Source: Nomia melanderi (Eukaryota > Arthropoda > Insecta > Hymenoptera > Halictidae). From it: a DNA stretch of 64,000 nt. Below are positions 52,011-63,444 of the stretch, piece by piece. The DNA lies in the NCBI RefSeq assembly GCF_051020985.1, contig NC_135007.1, positions 17,454,501-17,518,500 of the forward strand, in the 5' to 3' direction. Position 1 is the first letter of the stretch. Every line of letters starts with the position of its first letter. Both the position numbers and the translations under genes were made by a program. The notes under the pieces were generated by a model. It searched no databases. It was not told the origin of the DNA and was given only the letters and a program-made list of their open reading frames with translations.

Positions 52011-53003
52011 GGTTCGTTCGGTTTTATTTCCCCCCGCGTTTGTCGATCGGTAGTTATGCCGGTTTTAATTAATGCAAAAAGGACAGGCCGCGCCGCGACG
52101 CGACGCGACGGAGTGCGCCGCGACGTACTTCCGGGGCACGCGATATTTCCCCATGAAAATTTCACGAAGCTCGCATATAAAGCGGCACTTTTTCTACGAG
52201 GACCCAGCGAGCGTCGGGCGAATATGTATCGCGCGACAGAATGTCTTTTTTCCAATTTACAATTTTCTCTTGCCCGCTTTATGCCACCGTGAAGCGTTTG
52301 TAAATTTTACGGCGATTCCCTGTGCCCCGATACGAAACATCTTTTTTCGCGTCGCCGAGTAAATTAAATTTAATTCGTACGAGAGGCGAGTCATTTCCTT
52401 TCGCGGCAGAGTTTTATCATTTATATAATGAACTAGAATTTGTCATTTTTAATATTTCACAAATATAAACACACGTGATAAACGTTGATGCTTAGTACGA
52501 CGTTAATTCTTCATGTTACAATTTCCTTGGTCTCAACTTTTTTCGCAAACGTCAAACGAAACGTTCATTTAATTCCCACTTAACGAAAGTGTAATTACTA
52601 TTGAGTTATTCCTCTCGACGAACGCTAATGCTGTATAAAAACTAAACGCACCGTTCAACGGAAATAACCGAATATCGTTGATCGAGCCATGTTCGTTGTA
52701 CGGATACGAGACTCAAAGGACTGAATCCCCAAAGAAGCGATTTTTCCAGTAGGTCCGTAATTATTTCGATTCTCCATGATCGCGGGCATCATTAAACTCG
52801 CAGCGCGTACAAATTCCGCACTCGAAGCGACGCGAGTTCTTTTGAAAGTCTCGAACACCTGAGCGCTCTCGTATCGATGGCTCGCGTCGAGTGACGGGCA
52901 CGTTTCGACGCGGTCCCTTTTTCAAAAATCCGAATTCGAAACAGCCCTGTCATGTACCGGCGACAGATAAACCGGACGGGGAAACATTAATAGATTCATG
53001 CCT

Positions 53004-53040
53004 GCGCGGCTCGCGCGGCTCGCGCGGCCCGCGCGCGGCT
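53004..53040. repeat. GC-only 9-mer tandem repeat
   Basis: GCGCGGCTC twice, then GCGCGGCCC and a partial copy. Long alternating G/C stretches. Confidence 0.85.
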
Positions 53041-54308
53041 GCTGCCGAGCATTTTATCTCTATTTCCCGAGCGCGCGAACACCGGCGACCATTGAAATAT
53101 GTGCAACGCCTCGAAAAATACGCGCCGAGTCCCTGATTTCGCGGCCGAGCGCCCGTTCCCTCGATACGTTCGAGGATTCGCGTTCGAAGGAGGAAACGGA
53201 ACGTTTTGCATCGGGGAATCCCTTGGTTTCACGTCGAAAGCCCGTTTATACACGGATTCTCCTTGGAAACTCGTTTCCCCGGCTCGCTCGAGGATGTTTC
53301 TTCCCGTGAACCTTCAACCCCCTGCCTTCTGATTTTATTTTCTGTTTGGCTTTGCAGAGCTACTTTTAAAGCTTGTTTGCGTTTAACCCTTCAGAGGTAT
53401 ACGATTCTCGGCTTCTTTCGACTTTTTCAGAGTCTTCTTCCTTTGCCGCGAACGTTGCTCTTTTGAGCAACGCTTATAACTACCTTCGATAAATTCAATA
53501 ACTGTTTACCAAAAGAATATATTCTTTTACGTAAACAAGAGATACTCTGAAAACTTGACGATACTCGAATTGCCCGACACATCGATTGGAAACTGAAAAT
53601 AATGAAAACACGTTCCAGCGTATTTTCGTCCGAAAAGCCGACGTTGCGAAACAAAGTTCTGTCAGTGCGATATAGTCGCTTTATATCGGTGCTGAATTTT
53701 TCAGGATCGATAGTGGACAGGTTACGTGGCTCGAGGAGCGTTTGGCGGAAACACGATCGACCGGGATTAGAAAATGTAGCCGACACGAAGGTTCGACAGC
53801 GTCCCGTTAAACAATGTGAACGACGATCCCGGCACTCGGCTCCGGAAATGCCTCCATTAGGGAAACAATGGCGCGACGCGAAGGATTTTCATGGAAGCCA
53901 CCGATCCCGGCGTCGAGAACGTCGATCGGTCTAGACGACTAATGATTTATCCGATTTTTCCGCTTTGCTCGCGCCGCTAACGAGACGTTGTGTCAACCGG
54001 AGATCTCTCTTGGAACTGGAGTTTCACAAAGCGTTATGATCTTCGTTTAAGATCCGCGTCTAGTCAACTGAGAATCTTGAAATCCGAGGATCACAAAGAA
54101 TTCGAATCTGCGTAGAAGAAACATTCGAATACAAAAGAAAATTAATGAAAATAATTGTATTACGATGCAGTACAGTACCGAGTCTGACTGCATCAAGAGT
54201 TATTCTACTTACTGCGGTGTATGATCGCGCATAGATATAGACTACTAGACTTTTACTCAACGTCTGATCAGTGAAGGAGCTCTTCTACTGTACACGACGG
54301 TCTGACTC

Positions 54309-54520
54309 TAAGTAGCGCGAGTCTCTCTTAAGTCAGACTCTGCTTCTTATACACATTCCAAGTGGAGCGAGCACGTAATAACTCGGACGATCGTGTTATC
54401 GGTGAATTCTGAAATATTCCAGTAAACGTGAGCGACAAGAAAGATAATGCGATTAACCTACATTCGTAAATTAAATTCCAAACGTCCTTAAGTAGCACGA
54501 GTCTCTCGTAAATCAGACAC
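54309..54520 (+). repeat. 32-bp direct repeat, 180 bp apart
   Basis: Copies at 54309-54340 and 54489-54520 match at 28 of 32 bases; each begins TAAGTAGC(G/A)CGAGTCTCTC. Flanks do not align clearly. Confidence 0.75.
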
Positions 54521-54734
54521 CCATGTTAAATTCACGTTTGACGAGAGAAACGCGAAACGTCAGACGACGAAACCGTTCTAATTATCGGGAAAAAAAGCTT
54601 CAGCTAACAAATCACCTCGAACAATTCAGTCGATATCCGCGGCAATCAACCAAAACGAAACTGACTCGAAAATACGAAGCACGCGACACCGTGTTCGCGC
54701 GAGCTTCCTAATTACTCGAAACATTTAATCGGCC

Positions 54735-54950
54735 CTAGACACCGGTATCTGCATCCTGCCACATGTGTCTGTTCCCGGTGCATCTCGTGTAAGCGTGCAT
54801 CTGCCGCCTGCTAAGCGGCGAACGCGTCCTCCCCTCGGCTCCTAGGATCCATGCATTTATCAGGCTCGAAGGAGTCGAACCGAGCACGGGGAAGCAATTG
54901 GTCCCCGCGTCTGGCCTCAGGTGGGAACTGTACCGGGTGTCTCCAAAATG
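54735..54950 (-). CDS. Possible terminal coding exon, unknown protein
   Basis: An acceptor-like site (TTTTCGGTTGGACCAG) precedes 54950 on the minus strand and the frame stays open to TAG at 54737-54735. About seven in ten third positions are G or C, and the 54735-54960 region has fewer CpGs than its surroundings. The peptide has GTNCFPVLGSTPSSL in the first half and ends QMHAYTRCTGNRHMWQ followed by DADTGV. I recognise no family. A 227-codon plus-strand frame overlaps it and is no more convincing than chance. A Pol III B-box-like string here was tested as a tRNA and rejected. Confidence 0.2.
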   Translation of the reverse strand, partial: HFGDTRYSSHLRPDAGTNCFPVLGSTPSSLINAWILGAEGRTRSPLSRRQMHAYTRCTGNRHMWQDADTGV

Positions 54951-56092
54951 CTGGTCCAACCGAAAACGGAATTATTCGATTTCGATTAAGTAGAGAATAT
55001 AATAGTTTGTTTATTCTTCGCGTTGGAGAATGTTTCATGTCTCGCGTCAATTTTTATATTGGAAAGATAAAACACGACATTACCGATGAGATGATCCAAC
55101 AGAGACGCAGAATCGTTCTACAGCCGATCGCTCCGCGACTTCGGAATCACCCTGTACGCGTGTATCGCGCCAGGCGATCTTCTACGCGAGTCAGGCCACT
55201 GTGCGCAGTTGAACGCGTGCCTACTGTCATTCCCGACGCGACAGCGACGTCTTGTCAACGCTCGGCTCGGACTCTATGGGCCGATATTCGGAGAAAAGCC
55301 CAGGGGGCACGGAATCTCGAGCATTGTTCCCGGGAACATCGGTTCGATTCGCAGTCCCCTCGCGAAAGGAGAACGATTCGAGAGTATTCCTGGACAGACA
55401 CTGGCTCGAATTGCTGGCAGATTCGAGTCGCCGATAAATGGAACACGCCGATCATCGAGTCCCGGTCGGAGTTAGTTGTAGACCGGTCTCGTCGATCGAT
55501 CGTTCTTCGGGGACTAAGGTCGACAGAGAATTAGGATTCGCTTCCGGACACTGCGAACTCGAAGCTTCTGCCGGTCAAAGGTATTTGGCAACCGGATTTC
55601 AGGATTTTAAATTCGAGAGGAACGTTGTATCTGGATCGTTTGCAGGGAAGACGGGCAAGAGTGCTTTCCTGGAACGGAGATCGGTGCGAGCGGAGAGAAA
55701 TGTTCTGGCTATTGTCGGCGAAGTCTTTCGTTTCCTTGGTTTTTGTAAATTGCGAGCTGCGGTGGTTGTTCCTCTTTTGGCGTTTTCCGACTGTTGTAGA
55801 CGTTTAAAAATTTTAATTGATTCGAATCCAACTTGACAGCTGATTCTGGAAATTAAAACTGTTCCTAGTCAGCTGGGAACAGCTACTCTTAATTCGAAAA
55901 ATTTCAATCGTTCGATGATGTTCACCGAATCAGCCAATAATCCGAAATCCCGAAGACGATCCACTCGAAATTCCCCCGATCCGTCGATCAATCCGAAGAA
56001 TCCGTGCCGGGAACGCCGGGAACGTCGCAACGAGTCGCGTATTCATCCGGGAAGCAGCGCTTGCCCGGCCTCCCGCTCATCCTCGCCGGCGT

Positions 56093-56139
56093 TAATTAGA
56101 AAATAATTAAGCGGGCGCAATTTCCTGCATCCTTAATTA
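56093..56139. promoter_or_regulatory. Cluster of three TAATTA motifs
   Basis: TAATTA occurs at 56093-56098, 56104-56109 and 56134-56139 in otherwise GC-rich DNA. TAATTA is the classical homeodomain site; enhancer function is inference only. Confidence 0.25.
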
Positions 56140-57054
56140 GTGAAATGCGTAATTGCGCGCGCGGCAGTCGGAGAGCGCGGCGGGAGGCCAAGAAAGGAAG
56201 GATGGACGGCGCGTCTCGCTCGCTCGCGGCGTTTTCGGCCGCGCTATCAGCCATCCGCCGACGGAAACTGCGGACGAAGCGCAGCCAGCCGGGGGCCGGG
56301 CTTGGAAACGCGCCGACTTTCGGGCTAGTTAAAGACAGAGGCAAGCCCCGAGATTCGTAACTTTCGATCTGATTCCAAGTTACGACCGCCTCCTGCAAAC
56401 ATTCCGAACTACGGGAGACCCCGGCTACCTGGAGCGCACGCAATAACGGAGAATTTCGGGCTGGGATCGCGTCCTGTCGCTGTCCTCATTTCGGAAAGCT
56501 TCGCCTGCGAAGATTCATTGGCGAGATACCGGCACGTTGAAATTCTGGACGGGTTGACGCGCACTTCTCGAGGAAACTTTCTTTGCGCATAGATTATAGA
56601 AATATCAGCAAATAAACTTGTAGTTCTTCCTTTTTCGTTATCCGTCGATTACAAATCTCTCGAAACCGTTTCCCCGATTAACCTACTCGACGGACCATCG
56701 AAAGTTCTTCAAATTCCATTCGCGGGTGCATAGATTTTCATTCGGCGCGGGGCTAAGCGGGGCTCGCAGCGTTAAACGAGCGATTTTGTCGTCGACCGAG
56801 CGGATATCGAACGACAAGGACATCAGCGCGGCTTTAATGAACAGAAGGCGGCGGAAAGTGGAGGCGTTAATCGGCTCGTTTGTATCTATCGGTTTCTTCG
56901 ACATCGGAACGAGGACATTCCGAGGCGGCGCACGGAAAAAACAGAATCCTCCTCGCCGGGAAAACCGATAGAAATTATTTAGCCAGATTTGCGGGAACGC
57001 GGAGGACGTAGGCAAACATTTCCCCGCCGCAAACCGAACCCGCGGAGCTTTTCA

Positions 57055-57078
57055 ACGAACGAACGAACGAACGAACGA
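57055..57078. repeat. Tetramer microsatellite (ACGA)6
   Basis: Six perfect ACGA units in CpG-rich DNA. Confidence 0.95.
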
Positions 57079-58700
57079 AATGGAAAAACCGTTGCATTTG
57101 TTTCGAAGTCGATTCTCGTCCTCGCGGAATCAAAGAGATTCCATTTCACCCTGTATTTTCAACATTCCGTTGCTCTCGTTATCCTCCCCCGGTTCCTGGC
57201 AAGTTTCCGTTTACACTCGACGAAACGTCGTTGGATTAACATTCTCAGCGATCACCGAAGAACCCTTCGCCTCCGCGAAGAATATTAAGGAGATCTCCGA
57301 AGTGTATTCGGAAGTGTGTACCGGGTAGATCGCGTAAACAGGAACACTTAAGTATCCTCGCTGCTCACGGACGTATGGAAAAGCTGTTTAGGGAAGGAGG
57401 GCGAAGGGAAAACTTCCTTTGAAGATTCTCGAGAAAGTTCGCATCTCCATTCGCTATGCGGACTTCGTCGGAATATTTCTAAAGAAGTTGGACCCTTAGT
57501 TGGAGTTCAGAAGCTAAGTGAAATTTCGAAGAAATACATTCTGATTGTGGTCACGATGGAAAGTCCTCGTCTAGAGATACCAATTAACTCGATGCAACTA
57601 AATCCAAGAGGTCTCGTATTCCAAATTAAACTCATCATCTGCAACTCGCAACTGCATCAACAATTCAAATAGCAACGAAACGTTCGAGATTAAAATTGCA
57701 ATTGCACTCCAAATTAAAGTGCAATCTACACTAAGGTCTCTCCATCGTCCAATCGCAGTCATGATCGAAACAATAACCGGGCTACGCGTGGATCAACCAT
57801 TTTTCAACTTCGTGTTCCACTGGGACGTATCAGTGTCGTACACAACAGGCGATCGTTCGCCGCGGAGGAAAACGACCGTCGCGCGTTCTGCCCTTCAGCG
57901 TAAAGTCGATAAGACGTTGAACTTCCGCGACGGTACTTTATCGTGGCATCGATAAATTCTACACATCCCGGCGGTAAAAGAATTCGGAAGTTCCGCGGAC
58001 CAACAATACCGTCCGGGGCCGAAGCTCGAAGGGGCGAGGGAGGAGCGAGTTCGCAACTAGTTTTCGCGCCGCCGGAAGTTCCCTCCTCGCGAGAGCCCGC
58101 TCGCCCTCTTCTGCAGTATCGTGCCCGAATGCCTTCCGTTTCGAGTCCGCCGGCGATCAGTTTCCGGCGTCTCTTAACCAGACGGGCCGCTCGTTCTCGC
58201 CGCACCTTTGATCCCGCGGTTTCAGCTCCAATTTCAATCCGCCTGCCAAGAAACTTCGGAAATCGCGAACGCGCGACTGTTTCCGCGTTTCGGTTTCTTC
58301 CGCGAGGAAGTGATCGACGGTTTGGCTCGAGGAAGCAGGATTTCGTGTTCGACCTGAGAATCTTATTCGATTATCGTCATTATATTATCGCGTCGCCTGT
58401 TTTTCTTATTTTTATCGGTACTCTTATCTACGAGGCGGACGCATCGCGCAATTGTGGTTTCCCCGAGAATTTGGTTAAAAGAATCCAGGCATACGGGAAG
58501 CGTCTCTTTCCGATGGAATCGTTTAACGCGTCAACGTCAATTCCCCATCGATCGACTCGACGTCGGAGCGACGATAAGCCGGGGAACGCCGATGGAACTC
58601 CCGCCTCCGGAAGATTCTTTGCCCGGTAACTGATATAAACGAGAGCGAAGGGATTCGAAGCGACGACTATAATTCTCAATCAGCCGAGTCGCCGGTCTTT

Positions 58701-58730
58701 CTCGTTTCGACGTCTCGTTTCGACGTCTCG
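58701..58730 (+). repeat. 13-bp tandem, 2.3 copies
   Basis: CTCGTTTCGACGT at 58701 and 58714, then a partial CTCG. Confidence 0.85.
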
Positions 58731-59138
58731 GCTTGACCATTCTGCACCTGTCGAACATCCGTCCATCCCTTGTAACATTCGGGTTACAAATCATTTGCAG
58801 TTTGCAAAATGCTATAAATTCTAATCGAGTCGAATCTAAATTTAACAGTGACGTATTAAAAATGATTAGAAGATTAATATACGTTAGAAATTGTACAATT
58901 TCCGATTTAAACAACGTTCCAGAGAAGAACATCTTTCTACGAAGTCCGAAACATTAATCTCGAGTATCCGTGCGATATATTTGAATTAGGTCGCACAGAA
59001 CCTCAGTCTATTCAATCACAAAAATTAAACTACCGAGCAACTACTGTTAAAAGAGGAATGAACGCGACTCCCCGCGCAAGAATTTCTCGAAATTACGTCA
59101 ACATTGCAGAGGAGAGAGCAGAAGGGTCGCATTATCAA

Positions 59139-59188
59139 GAGGGTTGGTTCCCCTTGCGAGCTACTCGCAGGGGGTGGTCTGAACCCTC
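59139..59188. repeat. Two-tier hairpin
   Basis: Inner arms CCCCTTGCGAG (59150-59160) and CTCGCAGGGGG (59164-59174) pair over 11 bp with one G-U and a 3-nt loop. Outer arms GAGGGTT (59139-59145) and AACCCTC (59182-59188) pair perfectly. At 50 bp it is short for a pre-miRNA. Confidence 0.75.
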
Positions 59189-59671
59189 GAACCCGTCTCG
59201 CGCATCGACGAATCCGCATCGTCGCCCGATGCATTTCGCCTGCATTCATCTCCCCCGGTCGCTTTCATCGGCGTCCATTCCCTCCGCGGCGTCGGTGTCG
59301 CGCCACTGGAACGTAAGAAATCGTGTCAACGCGTCAAACTATTCCGCGCGCGACAAGAAACCTTCCGCCCTTTGAAGCTGCGCCCGGGAGTTGCAGACTT
59401 GCGGAAAGACGTTCGAGCATTCGTGGAATTGTCAGTTCCGCGAGACTGCGGTCGTAGAACTACGGCTCTGATATCCGGAGGTATGGCATGATCCTAGAAT
59501 TTTGTTAGCGTTTACACTGGAATTCCTGTTGGCTTCCTATCCGTCCTGCTTTCTGCTTTGACAAGCGATAAACCCTGTTCTGCGCTTGTAGAACCGCTAG
59601 TCTCGTATTTGGCTACGTGACAGTCGTAAAATTTCATTAACGTTCGCATCGATATTTACGCCCCTGAGTAT

Positions 59672-59704
59672 TATAATTTCTTATTAGTAAAATAAGAAAT
59701 TATA
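59672..59704. repeat. Perfect 14-bp inverted repeat, 5-nt loop
   Basis: TATAATTTCTTATT and its exact complement around AGTAA. Confidence 0.9.
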
Positions 59705-62700
59705 CGTGCTACCTCGATAAAACTTGGAGTGGACGTACTCGTGTTCGTGCCAGAAGAAAAATAACGTTGGCAACGCAGCAAAGAGTCATCGTAGATAACA
59801 ATAGAGTACAATATCGATAGTTAGCTTTCAAGAACATAACGCTTCGGTGTAAAATCTCCGGCGGTCGAACAATACAGCTTCTGTCTGCGAAATAATCAAC
59901 CGAGACAGCTACTCGCGCGTCACTTCGAGTTCGCGCGAGCTTTTCTCACGCTCGTTTTCGCGGCGTTACATATTTCCTCCGAGTTAATAAATAAATTGTT
60001 GCCGCACGCCCGAGGAACCGGCCGCGGCGAACAAAACACGGTAATCATCGCGTGCTCGGTCTTCCTTCCGTCCGGACGCGGGGAAGACACGTTAATGAAT
60101 AAATATCCCCGCCGGTGTCTTCATCGCTACGCGTGCACCGGCCGACGTGCGCTTCTGTACCGGGTGGGTCGTTCGAAACTAATTACCCAAGTGTTGGTTC
60201 ACTTCTAATCGTACAATGCGTCGGGGAAAAGCATCGGTGTAATTCAATAGTCCAGAAGACATCGGTTTCCTAATGCACAGTGTAACCCAGAAAGACATGC
60301 TCTCTTGAACAAAGCAATCTTGTCTAACAAAAACCAATACAATTTAAGAAAACAAATGCACACAATAAGAACACTTAAACAAGCCTCTACACCAGTAAAT
60401 ACACAGATCCTATAATTAAAATTAGATGTTCGCATCGCACCGAAAATCAGCGTATCGCAAGAATTACACACCTGAAATGTCTCGCTTTCCACTTTCAGGT
60501 CCTGCGAGCCGATCCGCCGAAGCCACCCGGTATACTCCGCGAGTGGAGGAAGGAAAGAACGCAGCCGCGATCGATGGAAGGGTGGTCGATAGGGAAAAAA
60601 AGCGGTCGCTCGCGGATAACCGGGTTCTTCCCGTCCTTTATCTCCGCTGGCGGCGAGTGCGCGATAAATTACCCAGATGAGATTGTTATGTCGAAGCACT
60701 TTATTCCGTGCCGGTGGTAACGAGTGGCTCGGTACACTGCTCTTTGAGGGCTAGGCGCAACGCTGAACGGAGACGAACGGGAACGCCGCGACGTAATGAA
60801 TTCGCTCGCCTCTCCCCGTCGGCCATCGCTCGCGGCTGCATTAATAAACGGATCCGCTTCCGCGAGGACGGGCCGCGCGCTAATCGTACCCGGCGAGATG
60901 AATATTCATTTATCGGGAAAGAATGCATGGCCGGAATCGGACCCTGCGAATACTGCCGCGCGACGGCTGGACTGACGGACGGACGGCCAGTTCCGCTGGA
61001 AATCCGCCTTTCGTGTTTAACTTCGGGATGGAAATCCTCGCGGCTCATCCCGTGTCAGTTATTCCGTCGCGTTGCGTTCTATCGAGCCGCGGGGAAGGAA
61101 GCCGATGACGTAGAAGATCGTGGCTCCGGGATTCGACAGTTTATTCCTTGAATATCGATGTTTAGTGGCTAGCATTAATCGGAATGTTTATGTTTCCCAG
61201 GAAACGGTGTGGAGTGAATCTAGAACGTCGAGGGAATTGTTAATACGGTGAAGTAGAAGATAGGTGCACCTCGAAGTGGACACTGCGCGTATCGAAGAAC
61301 AAAACGGAGGACGAAGAATTTTATAAATCTTCGACCGAGCATTTTCATCTTTATCGAGGAATCGGAGGACAGAGCAAACCAAAGTTTTTATTAAAGAACA
61401 TAAAGGGAAGTTACGTTAGATAATAGAACCTTCCCCCGAGAAGCCAACCGAACCGTATACGCTTACTAGATTGAACGATCGATCGATCAAGATACGGTGG
61501 GATCAACGACGTCCTCAGGAGAGACGCAATTTCTTCGGCGCTGAACGTCGAAGTCGGTTTCTCTATTAGTACAGCAATATCTTGATTCCACCCCGGATAA
61601 CGGGGCAAAGGAAGGGGGAAGGATAGAAAGAAAAGAAACCGGTTGAATTCCCGGGTGAATTTTTAAAATTCAATTTCTCTCCGCGCCCCTAAACACACGC
61701 CACGAGCGTGGCTGCCGCGTCTCGTGCATTCTGCGCCGCGCGCTCCTCCGCGATGATAAGTCAGTTTTCTTGGAGCACTGCCGTGTTAAAAAGTGACTAC
61801 AGTAATGGCCGGGTAAACGCGGTGAGTATATTTGCCGCTCGCGCTCGAGGAAGACGGTCCATTCTTCTCGGAAGCAGCGCGGTTTCGTTGTTGCCGCTGA
61901 AACGAGTCGATGATCATCCGCGCTGAATTTGTTGAATTCATAAAAGGCAATCAGCGGGACAGCGGTGCTTTTTAAACTCGATTATCTCGGTGCCCGCAGC
62001 TTGCAGATACGATGCGGCACGGATGAATCATTGATCCGTTCTTTTGTAATTTGGAAAACTGGCTGCAGCTTCGAGCTACTTTCCTCGAAGAATACTCGGA
62101 AAATTATTTATCGCTCCGTAAACTTTAAAGTCTCGTATACAACTTCCTAAGAATTTCCGACAGAAGGGAAGCGGTTAATTAATTTGATCTTTGCGCGGGT
62201 AACCGAGCAACCGGCTACTCGTTACAACCATCTTTACGAAATTTATTAGGTTCTCGCGGAAATACGGCGGAATCGTTTCAGACCTCCATTCTCTGGACGA
62301 CCCTTGACCCATGTTTTAAAAATACAAAGTCTATACAAAGATATTAGGCCAATGAAATTTAAATAAACATCCGAGATACCTCGATTCTTGAAACTGCAAG
62401 TTCGAGACAGCAGAGTAAAGGATCCCAAGCCGAAACCGCGAATCCCCAGACCACAATCCGAGAATCCAGGACACCGAGAAGCACCCTAGGTCCCCTAACA
62501 ACCTTAATTAGCGAATCAGTCCAACCACACGGTACCCGAGCGAAGATGATTCGCGCAAGAGGCGAAAATATTAAGAGTACTCGGCAAAGTGAGCGCCGGG
62601 TCTGTCGAAGGCCATTAATCACGAACAATTAGGCTGCAGGATTAATCGAGGCCGTGGACGACGGAGTTATGGCGACCTCCGAAACGCTCGCGCGCTCGCG

Positions 62701-63051
62701 CGCGTCGACCGCAAGGCGAGGGATGAATTCCCCTTAGCCCCAAACAAGACGTCACGCGGTGACGTGTCGTTATTCAGAGTTCCCCGCGGAGAAACCTCCT
62801 CGTTGCACGCGAGAAAACGCTGCTCCCGTCGTCCACCGGCTCCTCCGTCGCGCTCGCGCTCGCGCGCGCCACCCATTAACTGCAGTTGTGAAAGTCGTGG
62901 CATTTGTTGCTGCCAGACAATCTTGTTGCTGCCAGAGATTATTAGCGGAAACCTCGTCGGCAACGTTTCAGCGCCCTTTGAATTCGTTGCTCGAGCGCTG
63001 GCGCGTGGAAGTTTCCTTAGATCAGAAGGGACGAGAGATCGATGAGGTACT

Positions 63052-63444
63052 ATGGATGATCAGGGACATCGAGGATCGTCTACAAAATTCAAAGACTACA
63101 GGAGAACTTGCTCAGTGGTAAAGCAACTAGAATCAAAAGCGACGCACGTGGCACTATCGATAGCAACGATCCAATCTTCCGAAAGTCTGTTACTCAAAGG
63201 TGAACTACTCGGTTTACCTTTCTCAGCGCGACGCGAACCTTCAAACATCGACAGCACAAACCTAATAGCTAGCAATAGCGCGAACCGTCAAACGTCTATC
63301 AACAAACCACTGCCGCGCGAAGCTTCAACATCCATCGAACCGAACCCCAAAGAACAGCAGCTCCGAGACTACCAATCAGACGCGTTCATCGAGAAGAATA
63401 TTCAAGATTCCGAACGAGAGTTTCCCGAACAGGATTTCAATTAA
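63052..63444 (+). CDS. Candidate terminal exon or small gene, 130 codons, unknown function
   Basis: The frame runs from ATG at 63052 to TAA at 63442-63444. From about codon 22 onward the peptide is coding-like: rich in Ser, Asn, Glu, Gln, Leu and Ile, poor in the Arg that CpG-rich chance frames produce, with many purine-first codons. It contains VKQLESKATHVALSIA early, SINKPLPREASTSIEP in the middle and ends EREFPEQDFN. The first about 20 codons look less natural. A second coding-like stretch lies just upstream in another frame (about 63018-63115; it includes EVLWMIRDIEDRLQ), after an acceptor-like TTTCCTTAG ending at 63020. No intron with acceptable phase joins the two frames, so a one-base indel, a pseudogene, or chance openness of one frame must be considered. 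I do not recognise the product; the N-terminal part could be helical or coiled-coil. Confidence 0.45.
   Translation: MDDQGHRGSSTKFKDYRRTCSVVKQLESKATHVALSIATIQSSESLLLKGELLGLPFSARREPSNIDSTNLIASNSANRQTSINKPLPREASTSIEPNPKEQQLRDYQSDAFIEKNIQDSEREFPEQDFN

Larger units (their letters stand above)
43187..54308. other. No gene recognised
   Basis: GC-rich and AT-rich blocks alternate. Simple repeats and the possible transposon terminus are listed separately; a run of ten A is at 47709-47718. All frames are short and overlap on both strands. Confidence 0.6.
54960..63017. other. No gene recognised
   Basis: Open plus frames at 54851-55836 have no domain. AT-rich at 57480-57780, 58780-59060 and 59630-59900. 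Hairpins and the TAATTA cluster are listed separately. 62685-62707 is a CG-only alternating tract. Confidence 0.58.

Noticed and set aside
54840..54900. tRNA-like B box (GGTTCGACTCC) on the minus strand
   Set aside because: The T-arm does not pair, and no matching acceptor stem or A box lies at the right distance.
54851..55534. 227-codon ATG frame, plus strand
   Set aside because: Also near chance length, Arg-rich, with no recognised motif; its first part is antisense to a better-looking minus frame.
57690..57725. ATTGCACT hairpin as a miR-92-like precursor
   Set aside because: Only the seed-like part matches what I know of the family, and the stem is 8 bp.
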